Below, one piece after another: positions 6,333-6,439 of a DNA stretch of 6,439 nucleotides. How positions within the stretch are numbered: position 1 is the first letter of the stretch; every line of letters starts with the position of its first letter. The stretch spans positions 1 to 6,439 of the forward strand of contig CBFGRU010000180.1 in assembly GCA_965651255.1 (NCBI GenBank), read 5' to 3'. A program made the position numbers and the translations under genes. This DNA is from CBFGRU01 sp965651255. Its GTDB lineage: Bacteria; Planctomycetota; Phycisphaerae; Phycisphaerales; SM1A02. The notes beneath the pieces were generated by a model, which made no database searches, was not told the DNA's origin, and saw only the letters and a list, made by a program, of their open reading frames with translations.

Positions 6333-6439
6333 TCAGTCATCGATCAGGACGAACGGCGTTCCGTATGTTTCGCACCGCCCGCCCGACAACGCGACCCGCA
6401 TGCGGTCGGCGGTCACTGTGCGCCTGATGTCCGCAGCCA
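6333..6439 (-). CDS. C-terminal end of an unrecognised gene entering from the right edge
   Basis: Reading leftwards from the right edge, one frame stays open for 34 codons to a TGA at 6333-6335 and ends in 'GGRCETYGTPFVLIDD'. The composition (hydrophobic core, charged ends) looks like a protein C-terminus, and the strand matches speY, which starts 216 bases further on. The family is not recognised. A second minus-strand frame is also open over most of this stretch but is Arg/His-rich and less protein-like, so the call is uncertain. Confidence 0.42.
   Translation of the reverse strand, partial: AADIRRTVTADRMRVALSGGRCETYGTPFVLIDD

Noticed and set aside
1..6439. CRISPR array, tRNA, insertion sequence ends or direct repeats
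   Set aside because: No regularly spaced repeats, cloverleaf, transposase motifs or flanking inverted repeats were found by reading both strands.

Overview
The window looks like chromosomal DNA from a GC-rich bacterium, most likely a planctomycete (Planctomycetota, possibly Phycisphaerae-like). This rests on the left-hand gene, a pilin-like protein with a degenerate type IV prepilin leader and a DUF1559-like 'NNLR ... FFDGQV' layout, a kind of protein that is abundant in that phylum. The lineage call is inference. No rRNA, tRNA, CRISPR array, insertion sequence or phage gene was seen.

Layout: (1) 1-1026, minus strand: the pilin-like protein, cut off by the left window edge at its C-terminus. 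It has a good Shine-Dalgarno and, upstream, a promoter-like TTGACA / extended -10 pair with a roughly 100-nt leader containing two small hairpins. (2) 1251-2057, minus strand: a ComF-family phosphoribosyltransferase-fold protein with two CxxC pairs. (3) 2166-4136, plus strand, divergent from comF: biosynthetic arginine decarboxylase SpeA, apparently expressed from a leaderless mRNA. (4) 4173-5051, plus strand, 36 nt after speA: an agmatinase-type ureohydrolase, SpeB. (5) 5058-6116, minus strand, meeting speB tail to tail with 6 bp between stop codons: a bacterial deoxyhypusine synthase-like protein (SpeY-like). (6) 6333-6439, minus strand: the last 34 codons of an unrecognised gene entering from the right edge.

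The core is a compact polyamine module. SpeA converts arginine to agmatine and SpeB converts agmatine to putrescine plus urea. The deoxyhypusine synthase homologue probably uses putrescine, or spermidine plus putrescine, as an aminobutyl donor and acceptor to make homospermidine, as known for the cyanobacterial SpeY. Bacteria have no eIF5A, so true hypusination is unlikely. The sequence supports this: the catalytic lysine and NAD-site acidic residues of deoxyhypusine synthase are kept, while several residues that bind spermidine in the human enzyme are replaced. The most notable points are this pathway cluster, a long insertion in the SpeY-like protein, the leaderless speA start, and the perfect 8-bp dyad in the speY leader.
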